A stretch of 64,000 nucleotides of DNA from the NCBI GenBank assembly GCA_933228895.1, contig OW121854.1, positions 134,955,926 to 135,019,925 of the forward strand. Direction: 5' to 3'. Source of the stretch: Platycnemis pennipes. Taxonomy: Eukaryota; Arthropoda; Insecta; Odonata; Platycnemididae. The position numbers and the translations under genes were made by a program. This document shows positions 47,161 through 58,184 of this stretch, one piece after another; position 1 is the stretch's first letter; each line of letters starts with the position of its first letter. The notes under the pieces are model-generated. The model had not been told where the DNA came from. It was given only the letters and a program-made list of their open reading frames with translations, and ran no database searches.

Positions 47161-48780
47161 CGTCAAAATTGTTTCCTCGTTAGGTGTAGACGTCACATAA
47201 AACGCAGGTTCTCTCAATGTACTTTGGTTTTATGGACATGGATCATAATCCAAGTCACCTGCCATATAGTTCTATTCTTTATTTGTTTATCATGCTTCTG
47301 CAACTCAGCAGTTTTCACCCCTAATTCCTTGTAAAATGTATTTCTTATTTTTCCTCGTTTACCTGGCACTCTTCCATCTTTAGCATTGCATCCAGAATTT
47401 CACTCTCTATTCAGGCCTCTGCCCCAGAGTCTTCCGAATCTGTTTCCCTTTACTTTTCGTCTGCAGCTTAATTTCAATCCTTCCCTTCCTATTCCTCGTC
47501 TTTCTTCTTCTCTACCTACCGTGATTTCTTTTCTTACTCTCCTCTTCTCATTCTTCCTCACCTCATTCAGAACGCCTGTGTATGTTTTCAGGTTCACCGC
47601 CTCTTCCTCCCCCTTAATCGTCGAGCCTTAAACCACAAAGCTCCTTGTCGTACTCCACTCTAACCTTTTTTATAGGGTTTGAGTTAATTTTTATATCGTT
47701 CTTCTCCTGCTAATGAGCACCTTTTCAGTTTACTCCTGTTCTTACAATAATAATTTAACTTTTACTTGTAGCCTACGCATACTTTTTGTTCACTAAAACT
47801 CAGCTTTGCAGTGCCTGGGTAAATATTGTCGTGGTGTGTGAAACGTCTCAAGTATTTATTTTCGCTATCATAAAATCCCTTTTGTGTCGGTGAGCAAAAT
47901 ATTAGCATAACGTCGTCTTTGAGCAAACCAGGCTTGATAAACCTAGAAGCAGTCTTTTCATCAGGAAAACATTTTATCACTGTATGATTTATCATCAATT
48001 GATGCGATCATTTTTTTTCGCTATTAACAGTAGGTACTTCGTACTTACCGAAACTCCCGTTTTGTTGGAAGAATCTCTCTTTCTATTCAAGTATCGATAA
48101 CGCGGGCGAGCAAAATCGATTTCTTCCGTTATTGCGAGTACGCATTATCCGCTGTTTGACTTCGTCCGCCTCTTTTGCATCGCCGGCTGCGTTTGTGTTT
48201 ACCTTCCCCTTCGCTCAGGGTTTTTTATTCTCCTCCCCCTCCCAGGGCGCTGTGCTCCGTCTAGACCAGTGAATGGGTAGCCGTGGAGTGAGATATGCGT
48301 GGAAAGGAAATTTGCTCTCCTACTGCACGAAGAAAAAAGTGTATTGCGTCAAATGTTGCCCGCACTCTACAGCACTACCCTCACTCCCTCGAGTTCGTTT
48401 CTTTTCTTTTACTCTAGAGGGTCGTTCTGGAGCACAATGTCGCAGTGCGTAAGTGAGGCTGGGCTCTTACTTGAAACGAGTTCTAGTATTTTTTATTTTG
48501 AATAGCAATTTATTCGAGTTTTAGACGTTATTCCCTCTCTGAAAAGGATCAGTAAGAGCTGCTCAATAAGAAGTGTGGTATAAGTAATTCAGGCCAATTA
48601 ATATTTTGTTTGTAAATTAAGTATAACGGATACTGTATCGAATGGCCCAGTTAACTCGGAAGTGGCTGTTTATTTCTGCATTTAGGTACATTGTGCCGTC
48701 ATGATGCATAACTACCTATATTATGCTTAGCTACGTCACATGCAGTAAATCTGGAGAATCTTCGGAAAAAGAAGCATCGA
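47161..48780. other. No supportable gene
   Basis: A pyrimidine-rich patch at 47370-47640 and a GC-richer patch at 48100-48300. No repeat or homologous frame is recognised. I found no second hammerhead-like motif here that would mark the upstream terminal repeat of the Penelope-like element. Confidence 0.5.
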
Positions 48781-50960
48781 TTGCTTTCTTCCCTGGCCTT
48801 CCTCCAACGCTGCCGTGACTCCGACACGATTCCGAATTGTGTCAAAGCAGTGCATCATTTGAAGACTCCGGCCACAAAAAGAATTTTACAACGCACCAGC
48901 TGCGCTCTCTTGAGGGAGCGTATTCACGCAACCAGGTTCCAGCTCCATCAATGCACCGAAGAACTTGATTCCTCTCGTTAGGGAACACGCTGAAAGCTGA
49001 GATGTGGGACCATGTCGACCACATCACCTTCACTTCGGCCATCAGGACCTTCCAATCTGTCACCGCCAAGCAGAAGAAGAAATTCGAGCCGCTCCACGAA
49101 AGAAAACACCCGAAGTCTCCGGGTGGCGACACCAAGATCATCCACAACTTGGCGGGAATTCACCTCAACGAAGCAGCCACGTCTGTCTTATCCAAGGGTT
49201 TGAATTTTGCTATCTCTCCACACCGAATACCAAAAGAGGAAATGGTAATAGGCGTAGAAAATGCGCTGCGAAAATTACCACCCATGGAAGCTGACCCGAT
49301 ACGCCTGGAGGTTGTAGCCGTCATCTCGAAAGCTCGTGTCCCGAAGCCCAACACTTCGGCTGCGGAAAGACGAGCCCTGCAGGAACTCAAATTCAACTCC
49401 GAGGTCCGGATTTTACCAGCCGACAAGGGAAACGCCACCGTCATCATCGCCACGGCCGACTACCGACGAAAAATAGAGACCTTACTGGATGATGCGACTT
49501 ACGTCAAAATTAAAAAAGACCCTACAGCCAGGATAGAGAGGGAGGCAAGAGAACTAATCAAGCGCTCCCATATTCCTCCGGAAGAGCAGCGGAGACTTCT
49601 GCCATCTTCATCGAGGCCGCCACGATTATACGGATTGCCAAAAGTACATAAGGAAGGCATACCGCTACGCCCTATCGTGAGCTCGATCGGATCTCCCACC
49701 TACGCCTTGGCCAGTCACCTCGCCCAGCAGTTACAACCATTCATTGGACAAACTGGCTCGTGCGTGAAAAATTCCGCGGATTTTGTCGGGAGAATAAAAC
49801 AAATAAAAGTCGCGAAAACGGACATCCTGGTCTCCTTCATGTGGTCTCTCTATTTACGAAGGTGCCAATCAAGGACTCGGTAGACATCTTAAGAAAAATG
49901 ATTCCGTTTGGATTACCAGCTGATTTCCCCAAGATGGTTGACTTCTGCCTGAGGAGCAATTACTTCCTCTGGGAGAAAAAAGGATGGAGCAGCCATGGGA
50001 AGCCCTCTCTCTCCGGTTGTGGCCAATCTCTTCATGGAGCATTTTGAAGAAGATGCCCTGGCATCCTGCAGCCTTCGACCAACCTGCTGGCTACGCTACG
50101 TCGACGATACGTTCGTCATTTGGCCCCATGGGACGGAAAAATTACAAGTCTTTGAGAGGGAAATCAACTCAATACATCCCTCCATCCAATTCACCATGGA
50201 GATGGAGGAGAATGGGACCCTACCTTTCTTAGATGTTCTGGTGAAGAAAGGAGACGACGGATCTCTGCGGCATTCCGTCTATAGAAAGAAAACCCACACG
50301 GATCGGTATCCTAATGCAACCTCCCACCATCATTCAAGGCAAAAAGCGGCATTAGTCAAAACCCTTATGCATAGGGTCAGAGTGGTGTGCGAGAACACTG
50401 CTCTAAAAGACGAGGAATCACATTTGGTTGCCGCTCTCGTCGGCAATGGGTATTCGGAGTCGTTCGTGAGGAGGCATATGAAGATGGAGCCAAGATTGCC
50501 CGAAATCAACCGGACGAAACCGAAAGGATATGCTACGATTCCCTACGTTGCCGGATCTTCCGAACGCATTTCCCGCATACTTGGGAAAGCAGGCATAGAG
50601 ACGCGGTTCCGCACGTTGACCAAAACCAAAGACATATTACCATCCGCGAAGGACCGGCTTCACCCTCTTCACACAGAAGGAGTTCACGAAATACCGTGCA
50701 CTTGCGGTAAAGTGTACATAGGGCAAAGCGGAAGGTCGGTAGCGTGCCGATTAAAGGAACATCGGAGAGCGATCCTGCGCGGCAACAGAAAAGAATCGGC
50801 GGTTGCAGACCACGCCCTCTCGGGAGAGGGCCACCGGATCTTGACCGAGGAGACGAAGGTCATCTCGAGGGAAAAATCATACTTTCCTCGTTTAATTCGA
50901 GAGGCCGTCGAAATTGAGAAGAGGCCACAAAACAAAGAGGCAGCGGGGAGGGGGCGGTGA
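48781..50960 (+). pseudogene. Penelope RT with GIY-YIG endonuclease, three frameshifts
   Basis: The N-terminus (48781-48975) reads RCRDSDTIPNCVKAVHHL and ALLRERIHATRFQLHQC. A frameshift at about 48975 leads into GNTLKAEMWDHVDHIT (frame of 49002). RT landmarks follow: LPADKGNATVIIATADYRR, PPRLYGLPKVHKEGIPLRP and AKTDILVSF. One base is missing at about 49832, after which DVVSLFTKVPIKDSVDIL and DFCLRSNYFLWEK appear. One extra A in the run near 49977 restores the first frame at AAMGSPLSPVVANLFMEHF, followed by CWLRYVDDTFVIW (catalytic YVDD). The C-terminal GIY-YIG domain has the CTCGKVYIGQSGRSVACRLK core with EHRRAI. All key motifs survive. The three indels inactivate it. Confidence 0.92.
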
Positions 50961-51051
50961 AAGAAAACGGCAACCAGCCAAGGCCAAGAGACAGGGGGAG
51001 GTTGGACACGGGTCCCCCCTAAATAGCAGCATCTTTGCTTATCAATAATTA

Positions 51052-51096
51052 TTTCCCTGATGACGTGCCCTGCTACGGGTATGAAAGCTTGGAGAA
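51052..51096 (+). ncRNA. Hammerhead-ribozyme-like motif (A), Penelope 3' region
   Basis: Plus strand: TTTCC, the perfect core CTGATGA (51057-51063), C, a 6-pair stem II (GTGCCC with GGGTAT, two G-U pairs, loop tgctac), GAA, the self-complementary AGCT (closing A-U pair plus helix III), T as cleavage-site base, then GGAGAA, which pairs with TTTCC as stem I. All invariant core bases are present. It lies about 100 bases after the end of the Penelope-like ORF, where the family is known to carry such ribozymes. Confidence 0.65.
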
Positions 51097-51343
51097 CAAC
51101 AATGCCTGTGACGCAGCAGCCACCGAAAGTGACAACTGAACTCGGGGTCACGGTTACCAGCCCATATCAGTTAGCTTCTATTTTGAATACTAGACTCATA
51201 TTTTGAGAGTGCTGTTCATGAATTCATCTGGCAATTATTAGGACTTAGTATTAGGGGCTTTTTACCGATAAGAAACTACGGTCGATCAAATAAAAGGTGT
51301 GTTCAAATAAAAGGTAAAGTCATAGGCGTGTTATTACTTATTT

Positions 51344-51367
51344 GGGGGGGGGGGGGGGGGGGGGGGG
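51344..51367. repeat. G24 homopolymer
   Basis: A run of 24 uninterrupted G directly beside the 3' end of a SINE-B body. In minus-strand sense it is a C24 run. Length is likely unreliable in short-read assembly. Confidence 0.9.
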
Positions 51368-51540
51368 CGGGCAGTTTCTTTCCCTGAGCCACCTGTGGTT
51401 TCCTACGTTCCTAAGTTCTGACACGCAGAAAATCGAATCGTGAGGACTGGTGGGGGTGTCCAGAAATATCCTTCCCAGGGATTTGAACCCGGGACTCTCC
51501 GGTCAGCAGCTCAGCGCTCTGCCCACTAGGCTACCACGAT
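51368..51540 (-). mobile_element. SINE-B copy, tRNA-derived
   Basis: The minus-strand head ATCGTGGTAGCCTAGTGGGC (box A TAGCCTAGTGG) is followed by GCTGACCGGAGAGTCCCGGG and a well-kept box B GGTTCAAATCC. The body (plus strand ggtgtccagaaatatccttc, aagttctgacacgcagaaaa) matches the copy at 42595. Box B is closer to consensus than in that copy. The body ends at the G24 run. Confidence 0.82.
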
Positions 51541-51646
51541 AAAATAACCAGTTCAAAATCATGAATGTTCAGATTCTAACGTATCAGGCGATAATTTATG
51601 GAAATGTGTGACAGACAGCATTCTCACAGAAATACTTCGTAAGTTT

Positions 51647-51743
51647 ATTACACCAACCCAGGCTTCAGGCCTTTGTTAATGATACAATAAATATACCTAC
51701 CTTGATAATGGAAATGTCTTGCTGAAACCTGGGTTGGTGTAAT
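51647..51743. repeat. Inverted-repeat unit with hammerhead-like remnant (F)
   Basis: The arms 51647-51668 and 51722-51743 are reverse complements over 22 bases with one mismatch (attacaccaacccaggYttcag). Into the right arm the plus strand reads TTGATAATGG, about 14 bases, CTGAAA, then CCTGGGT T GGTG. This follows the order of the hammerhead-like motifs elsewhere (core, stem II, GAA, near-self-complementary ACCTGGGT), but the core is degraded (TTGATAA for CTGATGA). Confidence 0.5.
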
Positions 51744-53545
51744 ACATTTATTGTGGAAATTGACGTATAGATATACGTAAGATAATTCTGTCTGAATGAA
51801 TGTTGATGGAAAAATTATACCGGCTCCTTATGAAATCGTGGCGCCATTTTTATATAGTTTCGCTATCATAGGACGTCAGGTGTTGATCATTAGTGATAAC
51901 AGGACGACAGAAATACTATGTTCTGATGCCAAGTATGTCATTTACCTTCGAGTGCCACCTTAGCATAGGGCTCTGATTGTAGTATGTGGAATTAGAGAAT
52001 TCTAGTTTCATGCTGAAACTAATTTTTTTTTTTCAAGTGTTCGTGGCAAAGGGAAATGAATAGTCCCTTAATTGGAGTCATTGGTGAAATAATGCATTTT
52101 AAAATACTCGATATATTATTGATAGGTCCTCGAAACACTTGATGACTCGGGTATCATCCTAAAATCTGTTTCTGGAATCTTCTGTGTGTAATTTTTTTTG
52201 TGTAAAACGAAGGTTTTGACCGTCTTTGTAAGCCATGATAAGATTTTATGGAATGATAGTCCTAGTTGCCAACCTGCTAGGGTAGGCAAAATATTTCCTG
52301 TTCGTGGCTGAGGGAGAACCGATGTTTGAATGGAAATGCGTCGTTTTAATTGATATTCCCATTGAGGAGAAGGGATGTAAAAAAAAGACTGGTGATAATT
52401 TTCGTAAGATATTCTCGATTGGAGATGGAGCCCCCTCCATTATCCCATCCCATTATCGTTACTCTGGCTCTTCTACCCCTCATCCGAATCCGAACCCCCT
52501 TTCTCGTAATCTCGTTTGATCACATCAATTTTTTAACACGGCCGCTCTGACTCTTCCGCTAATCTTCTCTACCCGCAGGTTGGAATCAATATCAATCGCC
52601 GGGGTCACCTTTGCATGGTGAGGTCTCGTGTCATTAGAGTGTAATTCCATTTCATACTAGTCTACTATTACGCAGTGAAGTATATGTGTTGGTCCTAGAG
52701 AAACTAAATCAAACGTGCTCTTAATACACACACGCACAAAATACATGCATAGACACACGCTTTACTCAAATTTTAATGGTGTTTAAAAAGGTATTTCTCA
52801 TCCGCATTTTAGCCATCACCGCATCGTTGGTAAACATCCACTCTGACGAGCCGGAAACATTTCTTTCCCAAGCTATACTTGTAATAATTTTCGAAGTCCT
52901 TCACATGGCCCAAGATGCTGGAAAACAGTTTTTCTCTCGTCATCGATTTCAATATACAGTCATTTGCAAAAGTCTGTGGGCAACTTCCGCCGCGTCAATA
53001 GTGGCCAAGGTTTGAATCCACCAACTATGTTGGCACTAACTGTGTGGTAGAGAAAATTTGTGCTAAGGTAATGGTAATACACGATATGTAAAAATGGCGG
53101 TTTTCTTTACTTGATTCAGGAGATGTCCTTACACGTAACGATAGGAAAGAAAAAAATTAATTTCTCAAGGTTAGCGAGAAAATCAAGCTGAACTTTGGCT
53201 TATTAAAACTTGCTTCGAAGACAGAAATTCCCATCCGTGGATTGAGCACAGCTTGTAAAGCCAGTTTAACACGAAGCAATAATATATTTCACTGTTCGAA
53301 GTAGCGTCAAATATCGGAAAAAACATGAGTGAGTTCTTGGACTTAGGTTAGAGACTGTTTTGCGGACATTCGATCGTGCATTTGAGAAGTTTCCTTGTTA
53401 CATTAAGGATGTACGTGGTGCAATTCACACTACACAGCTCTTCTAGCATCAGAGTGCTCAAAGAATCTCGCCAAACGCCCTGACAATGTCTACGTATACC
53501 CTTTTACCCATATATTCTCAATGGCGCATGTGCATTAAGGTGTGA
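51744..53545. other. No supportable gene or repeat
   Basis: AT-rich sequence. The frames at 52246-52550 overlap on both strands and match nothing known to me. A short CA-rich stretch lies at 52726-52756. Confidence 0.55.
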
Positions 53546-53715
53546 CATCCACATAATACCCTGCAAGGCACCATAAATGTGTGTGGCAGGGGGCGAATCT
53601 TTCCCATGCATTTACTGTCTATAGTGCTAAAAGAGGATTAGTGACACCATTTCAGTCGAAATTTATCTATTAAACAAATCATTACAAATTAAGAAAGATT
53701 TAAAAAGCAAACAAA
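53546..53715 (-). mobile_element. Older CR1-like LINE, 3' half (interrupted)
   Basis: The plus strand has catccacataataccctgca, ggcaccataaatgtgtgtgg and the aaaagaggattagtgacacc block, i.e. tail and 3' UTR of a diverged TAGATG-tail subfamily. At 53715 it is cut by the younger copy and resumes at 54549. Confidence 0.75.
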
Positions 53716-54548
53716 GTATCTACATCTACATCTACACGATACCCTGCAAGCCACCGCGAGGGTGTGTGGCAGGGGGTGAAGATCACCAAGCATACACTAC
53801 TAACATGCAAGGAAGCAACTAAAGGGTCTCATGCAACTAGATTGTTAGTATCTATAGTATTTGAGGAGTTAATACATGCATCATGCACTACACAATACTC
53901 TAAAATATTTCCTCTACCTATCCCTTTCCTATGCTGCCTATTCTGTTCTCTTATAGTAAGGGGGAAAAATGCCATTTTGAATCTATCTGTACGACAATCT
54001 ATCTCTCTAATCTTATTTATCTGGTCGAATCTAGCATAATACGCTGGTGTTTTTAATATGTGCCTAACATCTTCAGTAAAGCTATCCGATTGAAATTTCT
54101 CCAATAGATTTAATCTGGACTTTAACCTACGCTCTGATAATGATTCCCACCCTAATTCTTGTATTAAATCTGATACATTACTCAACCTATCGTAACACCT
54201 TTTGACGAACGTAGCTGCTCTACGCTGCACACTGTCTAGTTCTCTCATCAAACCTAATTCATTAGGATCCCATACACTGGCTGCATACTCAAGGTGGGGC
54301 CTAACTAGTGAAAAGTAGCATCGCTCTTTTGTCTTCTCATCACATTTCCCAAGTACTCTTTTTATAAATCCTAGCTTTCTCCTCGCTCGGCCGCATATTT
54401 CCCTTATGTGTCTTCCCCACGATAAATCTTTAGTGATTGTTACACCTAAATATCTTACGGTTTCAACGTTTTCGATCTTCGTGTTATTAATTCTATAGGA
54501 TCGCTCTATCGAATTATTCCTCCTCTTTCCATGCATTTCCGTGTTGTT
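53716..54548 (-). mobile_element. CR1-like LINE, young 5'-truncated copy
   Basis: The best preserved member of the TAGATG-tail family here. In minus-strand sense it has an RT C-terminal ORF of 235 codons, a short 3' UTR and a (TAGATG)n tail (plus strand tatctacatctacatctaca from 53718). It sits inside an older relative whose flanking halves (53546-53715, 54549-54705) join seamlessly when this copy is removed. No clear target duplication is seen. Confidence 0.9.
53829..54536 (-). CDS. LINE RT C-terminal ORF, 5'-truncated, no stops
   Basis: An open frame of 235 codons that starts inside the RT thumb and reaches the natural stop. Landmarks are VETVRYLGVTITKDLSWGRH (thumb), LGFIKRVLGKCDEKTKERC, SLVRPHLEYAASVWDP, VQRRAATFVKRCYDRL, ELGWESLSERRLKSRL and RFDQINKIREIDCRTDRFKM, ending TIDTNNLVA. 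The palm with its catalytic aspartates is missing, so it has no polymerase activity. The first Met is just the first one after the truncation, not a real start. It serves as reference for the nonsense codon in the copy at 5659. Confidence 0.88.
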   Translation of the reverse strand: MHGKRRNNSIERSYRINNTKIENVETVRYLGVTITKDLSWGRHIREICGRARRKLGFIKRVLGKCDEKTKERCYFSLVRPHLEYAASVWDPNELGLMRELDSVQRRAATFVKRCYDRLSNVSDLIQELGWESLSERRLKSRLNLLEKFQSDSFTEDVRHILKTPAYYARFDQINKIREIDCRTDRFKMAFFPLTIREQNRQHRKGIGRGNILEYCVVHDACINSSNTIDTNNLVA

Positions 54549-54705
54549 AGTTGGGGTTAGCTAATAGTCTAAATAAGTCTTCCTACATGCAACTATCTAG
54601 ATTACCTGTTGTTATTGAGGCCAAAGTTATAATGATCCCTTATAGTACAACAAAAAATATCTTAAATCTGTCGGTTCGGCCAAAAATTTACCCTGTTAAT
54701 GTTTA
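54549..54705 (-). mobile_element. Older CR1-like LINE, 5' half (interrupted)
   Basis: It resumes with tgttagttggggttagctaa, compare the cgttagttgggttagctatt of the copy at 22597. It continues with acatgcaactatctagatta, a diverged middle part and aatctgtcggttcggccaaa. The matching left half is at 53546-53715. Confidence 0.72.
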
Positions 54706-57210
54706 TGAGGTCGCCTGTCGATCGCTTACCCCTACTCTACTTCTCCTGCTTCAGCGAAGGTTTATATTTTAAGTTTTTTTTGCTTTGAATAAAGGAGTCA
54801 TTAGTACTTCGCTGAAGCTGTGTGGAAATGAGAGACGTCGGTCTCGTAATCAAGTCCGCCCGTTTTTTTCCCGGCACTTCCCTTCGTATTTGAATCCAGA
54901 CCGGGAAGCGATCGGCAGAATAATCGAGTTTGAAAAGCCAGTGGTGGAAGCAGTCCGACGTCGAGAGCCCTCGGGTCACGAGTGGGGATGTCAGAATCAG
55001 GAGGTTTTAAGTCATATTTTTAGGTTCATCTGAGTGCATGGAAATCAGTCTGGCCTTCCCTCGTTGTACGTTTTTTTAACTCGGCTATAAATATTCCTGT
55101 CGTTCTGGCTGGCGAATCTCGCTAAAATATTATTTGCATAACTTCTTCGAGTCTAACTCACCATAAGCCCCTTTTAAGTTATTATTTACATCCGCCCTCA
55201 AATGTGTAAAATACGTATGCTTAATTAATAACGAGAATCAACTTTCAAAATTGGGTATTGTCATTAATTTGGTCATATACCTATAATGTGCTGGATTGGT
55301 CTTTAAAGTCTGGCATGCGTTTAACCTAGCGCTGATTCTTAATTTTGATGGACATAAGTGAAAACGAACAACTTTTCCGTCATTGCAGGGAAAACGTCGA
55401 AGGTGACCATGGTCTTACCATGTGCTCTTTTTCCCGCGCTCAACCCATTTCCTTGTTGCTCTGCATCGCTCAGAATACTTTTAAAATGCATTTTTCCAAT
55501 CCTGTAAAACGGTTTTACAATGAATAATGCAAGTGGAATTACTCTAATTTACATTGGTACAAAAACCCCTGATTGTAAAAATGCGTTTATTTTGGTCATA
55601 GTTTTGCGTATTATCGGTTTAAAACTTTCAAAGCTTAGCTTTTTGAGGAAAACTGTCTTAGGTTTTCTCAGTACTTAAACTATATTTATGTATTATTATA
55701 TTTTTTTGTTTTAAGTTCTTTGTCGCAAACTAACTTTTAAATGGGGATATCGGTTTACTGTGTGATGGGTTTGCGTAAAATCTTATTTACCTAGAGGTTT
55801 TTTGGATCAAGCAATTTTAAAAATTCCTTTTAAAAGAGAACTTTGCATGAAAAGGCAGGCTTGAAACGGCGAGAATGCACCCGAAAGTGATCTCTGATGT
55901 GCGTTTTGTAATGCAGTCCTGAGTAGGGGGAGGCAACTCTGGACGAGAACTGCCAACTCCGCGCAGTAAAACCTATCACGTCTACGTTTCACACGGGCAA
56001 GCGCCAGAAAAAGGTGGCCATCACTCGTCTAAGAATTGAGCATTACACCCATATGCACTCCTACCTCTTCTCACCGGAGAAGAGTCAGCCTACATGCGGT
56101 GTATGCTAATGTTCCAGTAGTGTAACCCATTTATTTACCAGAGTGCTCTAAAAATCGAGATGTCCGTAGAAAGAAAAAAAATTGTAGGACATAGGTGGGG
56201 GTCTTACCAGTTGAAATGTTGAATATGATTACGCATCTGCTTTAAACTGGCCTTATTTACAAGCCTTGCTCTGTTATGTCGTTAATTAACTTCGATATTA
56301 TGTGATGACCGATATGTGAACGGTGTAATATGGTGAAATGCAGCTTTAAAATCCCAACAGCTCTGTTATAGTACTTCAAAGGTTGTACTTCGATCGTATT
56401 CTTTGACAAAAATTCTTCATCCAGTTTCCCTTGGCCTTAAGTAAATTCCGATTTCGACGATATACTTTACGGAATGTGTGTGAACAGCCCTCGGAGAGTC
56501 AGGAGAAAATGGTACCCTCAGCAGTACTGAGAGAGCGGGCATTTGATCTCAAGTGAGAAATGGATCATTGATTTATAGGTGAAGTGACTTTCTTGTCTTT
56601 TTTCCATAAAGTGTCGGAGAGAACCGAAGACGTGGAGGAGAAGTGATTTTTTCAAAACTTTTTGACGGGAAAGGATATTTATGAGGTCGCTGAGATGACA
56701 AGAGTGGGGAAAATGTCCCCTTTTCATCCCTCACGAATATATTAAAAATACGAAAGGTTGGCTCAGCAAAGGGGGAAAAGGGCGAATTCGCTCTTGAGGA
56801 AATCGATTGGATTACCGTTCCCATCGAGGATGTAATGGATGGGACTTGGAGAATGAAATTTTCCGAATTCCCCAGAGCGGTGGCCATTGAAGTGATTTGT
56901 TTGCGAGACCAGTTGGCTAGGTGGAAGCTGAAAATGTAATTAAAACGTAAGATGATTGGCCGCGAAGAGATTTCATTTAAAATTTTGTCCTTATTCAGGG
57001 TATTTTCGTAAAACATCCTTCTGAGGAAGTTTTTAATTTATGCCTCTAGGACGGGGGTGGCGAACCTATGGCACGCGGAGCAATTATTTCGGCACGCGTA
57101 CCTGGGAGGGCGCTCGATAGATACCTCTATCTCACTCGATGGGTTGGCACGTGAGTCGAGCGAGTGCACTCATATTTCATAAACTTTGGCGCTCAATTAC
57201 CAAAAGGTTC
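54706..57210. other. No supportable gene
   Basis: Mixed sequence. The 147-codon minus-strand frame at 56573-57016 matches nothing I know. At about 57047 the sequence cgggggtggcgaacctatgg resembles the end of some hAT elements, but no partner end is seen. Confidence 0.5.
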
Positions 57211-57320
57211 ATCTACATCTACACGATACCCTGCAAGCCACCGCGAGGGTGTGTGGCAGGGGGTGAAGATCACCAACCGTGCACCACCGTCATGCAAACC
57301 AGTAACTATAGGGACTCACC
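57211..57320 (-). mobile_element. CR1-like LINE 3' end only
   Basis: The plus strand has catctacatctacacgatac (tail), then ccaccgcgagggtgtgtggc and gtgaagatcaccaaccgtgc, nearly identical to the end of the young copy at 53716. The copy retains roughly 110 bases. Confidence 0.85.
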
Positions 57321-58184
57321 ACTCATGCTCTAGGCTGAATGAAACGGCTATAAGAATCATTCTTGCAGTTTGCTTGCCGTTTCTTGATAGTGCCTCTAAA
57401 CCAGCCAAACTGTCTCCCCATTGGGTCCTACTTCTCATTTACAGTTCTTTGCGACCATGTAGCTGTGATTGCAGTCATCTCCCATCAAAGCAAAAATCGA
57501 CACGGTGTATCTCTCCCAGCCCTCTTAATCGATATATTTTCATCTGGCGATGGAATAAGTGCTGCCCTTGCTGGTAGCAAAGATTTTATCCTAATTCTGG
57601 CTGAAGTATAATATTTCTGGCCAACATTATCCTGTTCTGTCAGAACATATGTTTTTAAATTTCCCGGATTGAGAGTCTTAAGGAACACGACGTTACATCG
57701 GCTAATGGAGATTATTATTCCTGGAATCACGTTCGTTTACGGAAACGGGTTTTCCTGTAAGTTTCCATGAAAAAGTATTTAGTTTGTTAGGAACTCTGCC
57801 CAGTATTTAATATGTACATTGGTTTTATAAAGTAGTAAAATGCACCATAAAAATGGCCTAATAAAACCAAAACCCGAGATGGAGAGCTACACAATTAGAC
57901 GAAAGAGAATGGTAAGCACAATGAACAGCTAAGGATCTTTACACTACTATATAGAGTGTACACGCCGTACCCCTACTGAACCGATGATTTATACAACGTG
58001 TTTACTAGTCTTGCGCCAAAATTTCAATGTCGACCTTATGTTAGGGTGCATATTCACCGAAACATTCGTTATCCTAATAACTTTTGTGAACTTCGACAAA
58101 TATACTGAGTTTGAAGGTTTCCCTTTGGGTGACACCTCCAGTATTGAATACCTGCTACTTCATCCGCCATTGGAGTACATTCTA
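57321..58184. other. No supportable gene
   Basis: AT-rich. It may include further downstream remains of the family recognised at 58185-58645, but I could not confirm any motif. Confidence 0.5.

Larger units (their letters stand above)
48781..51180 (+). mobile_element. Penelope-like retroelement, nearly complete
   Basis: A plus-strand element with one long ORF (RT plus GIY-YIG endonuclease, 48781-50960) followed by about 200 bp of 3' sequence with a hammerhead-like motif at 51052-51096. Penelope-like elements are an ancient retroelement class that prime reverse transcription at a nick and often bear hammerhead motifs in their terminal repeats. The 5' terminal repeat is not recognised, so the copy is probably 5'-truncated. 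The 3' limit is approximate because no target duplication is evident. Confidence 0.9.

Noticed and set aside
51467..51540. tRNA gene on the minus strand
   Set aside because: Box B is near consensus, but the sequence continues into the SINE-B body shared with 42595-42862.
56573..57016. 147-codon minus-strand frame as a gene
   Set aside because: No recognised domain. The composition is biased by the purine-rich opposite strand and no exon signals surround it.
57047..57160. hAT-type terminal repeat (cgggggtggcgaacctatgg)
   Set aside because: It resembles the ends of some hAT elements, but no matching inverted end or 8-bp duplication is found nearby.
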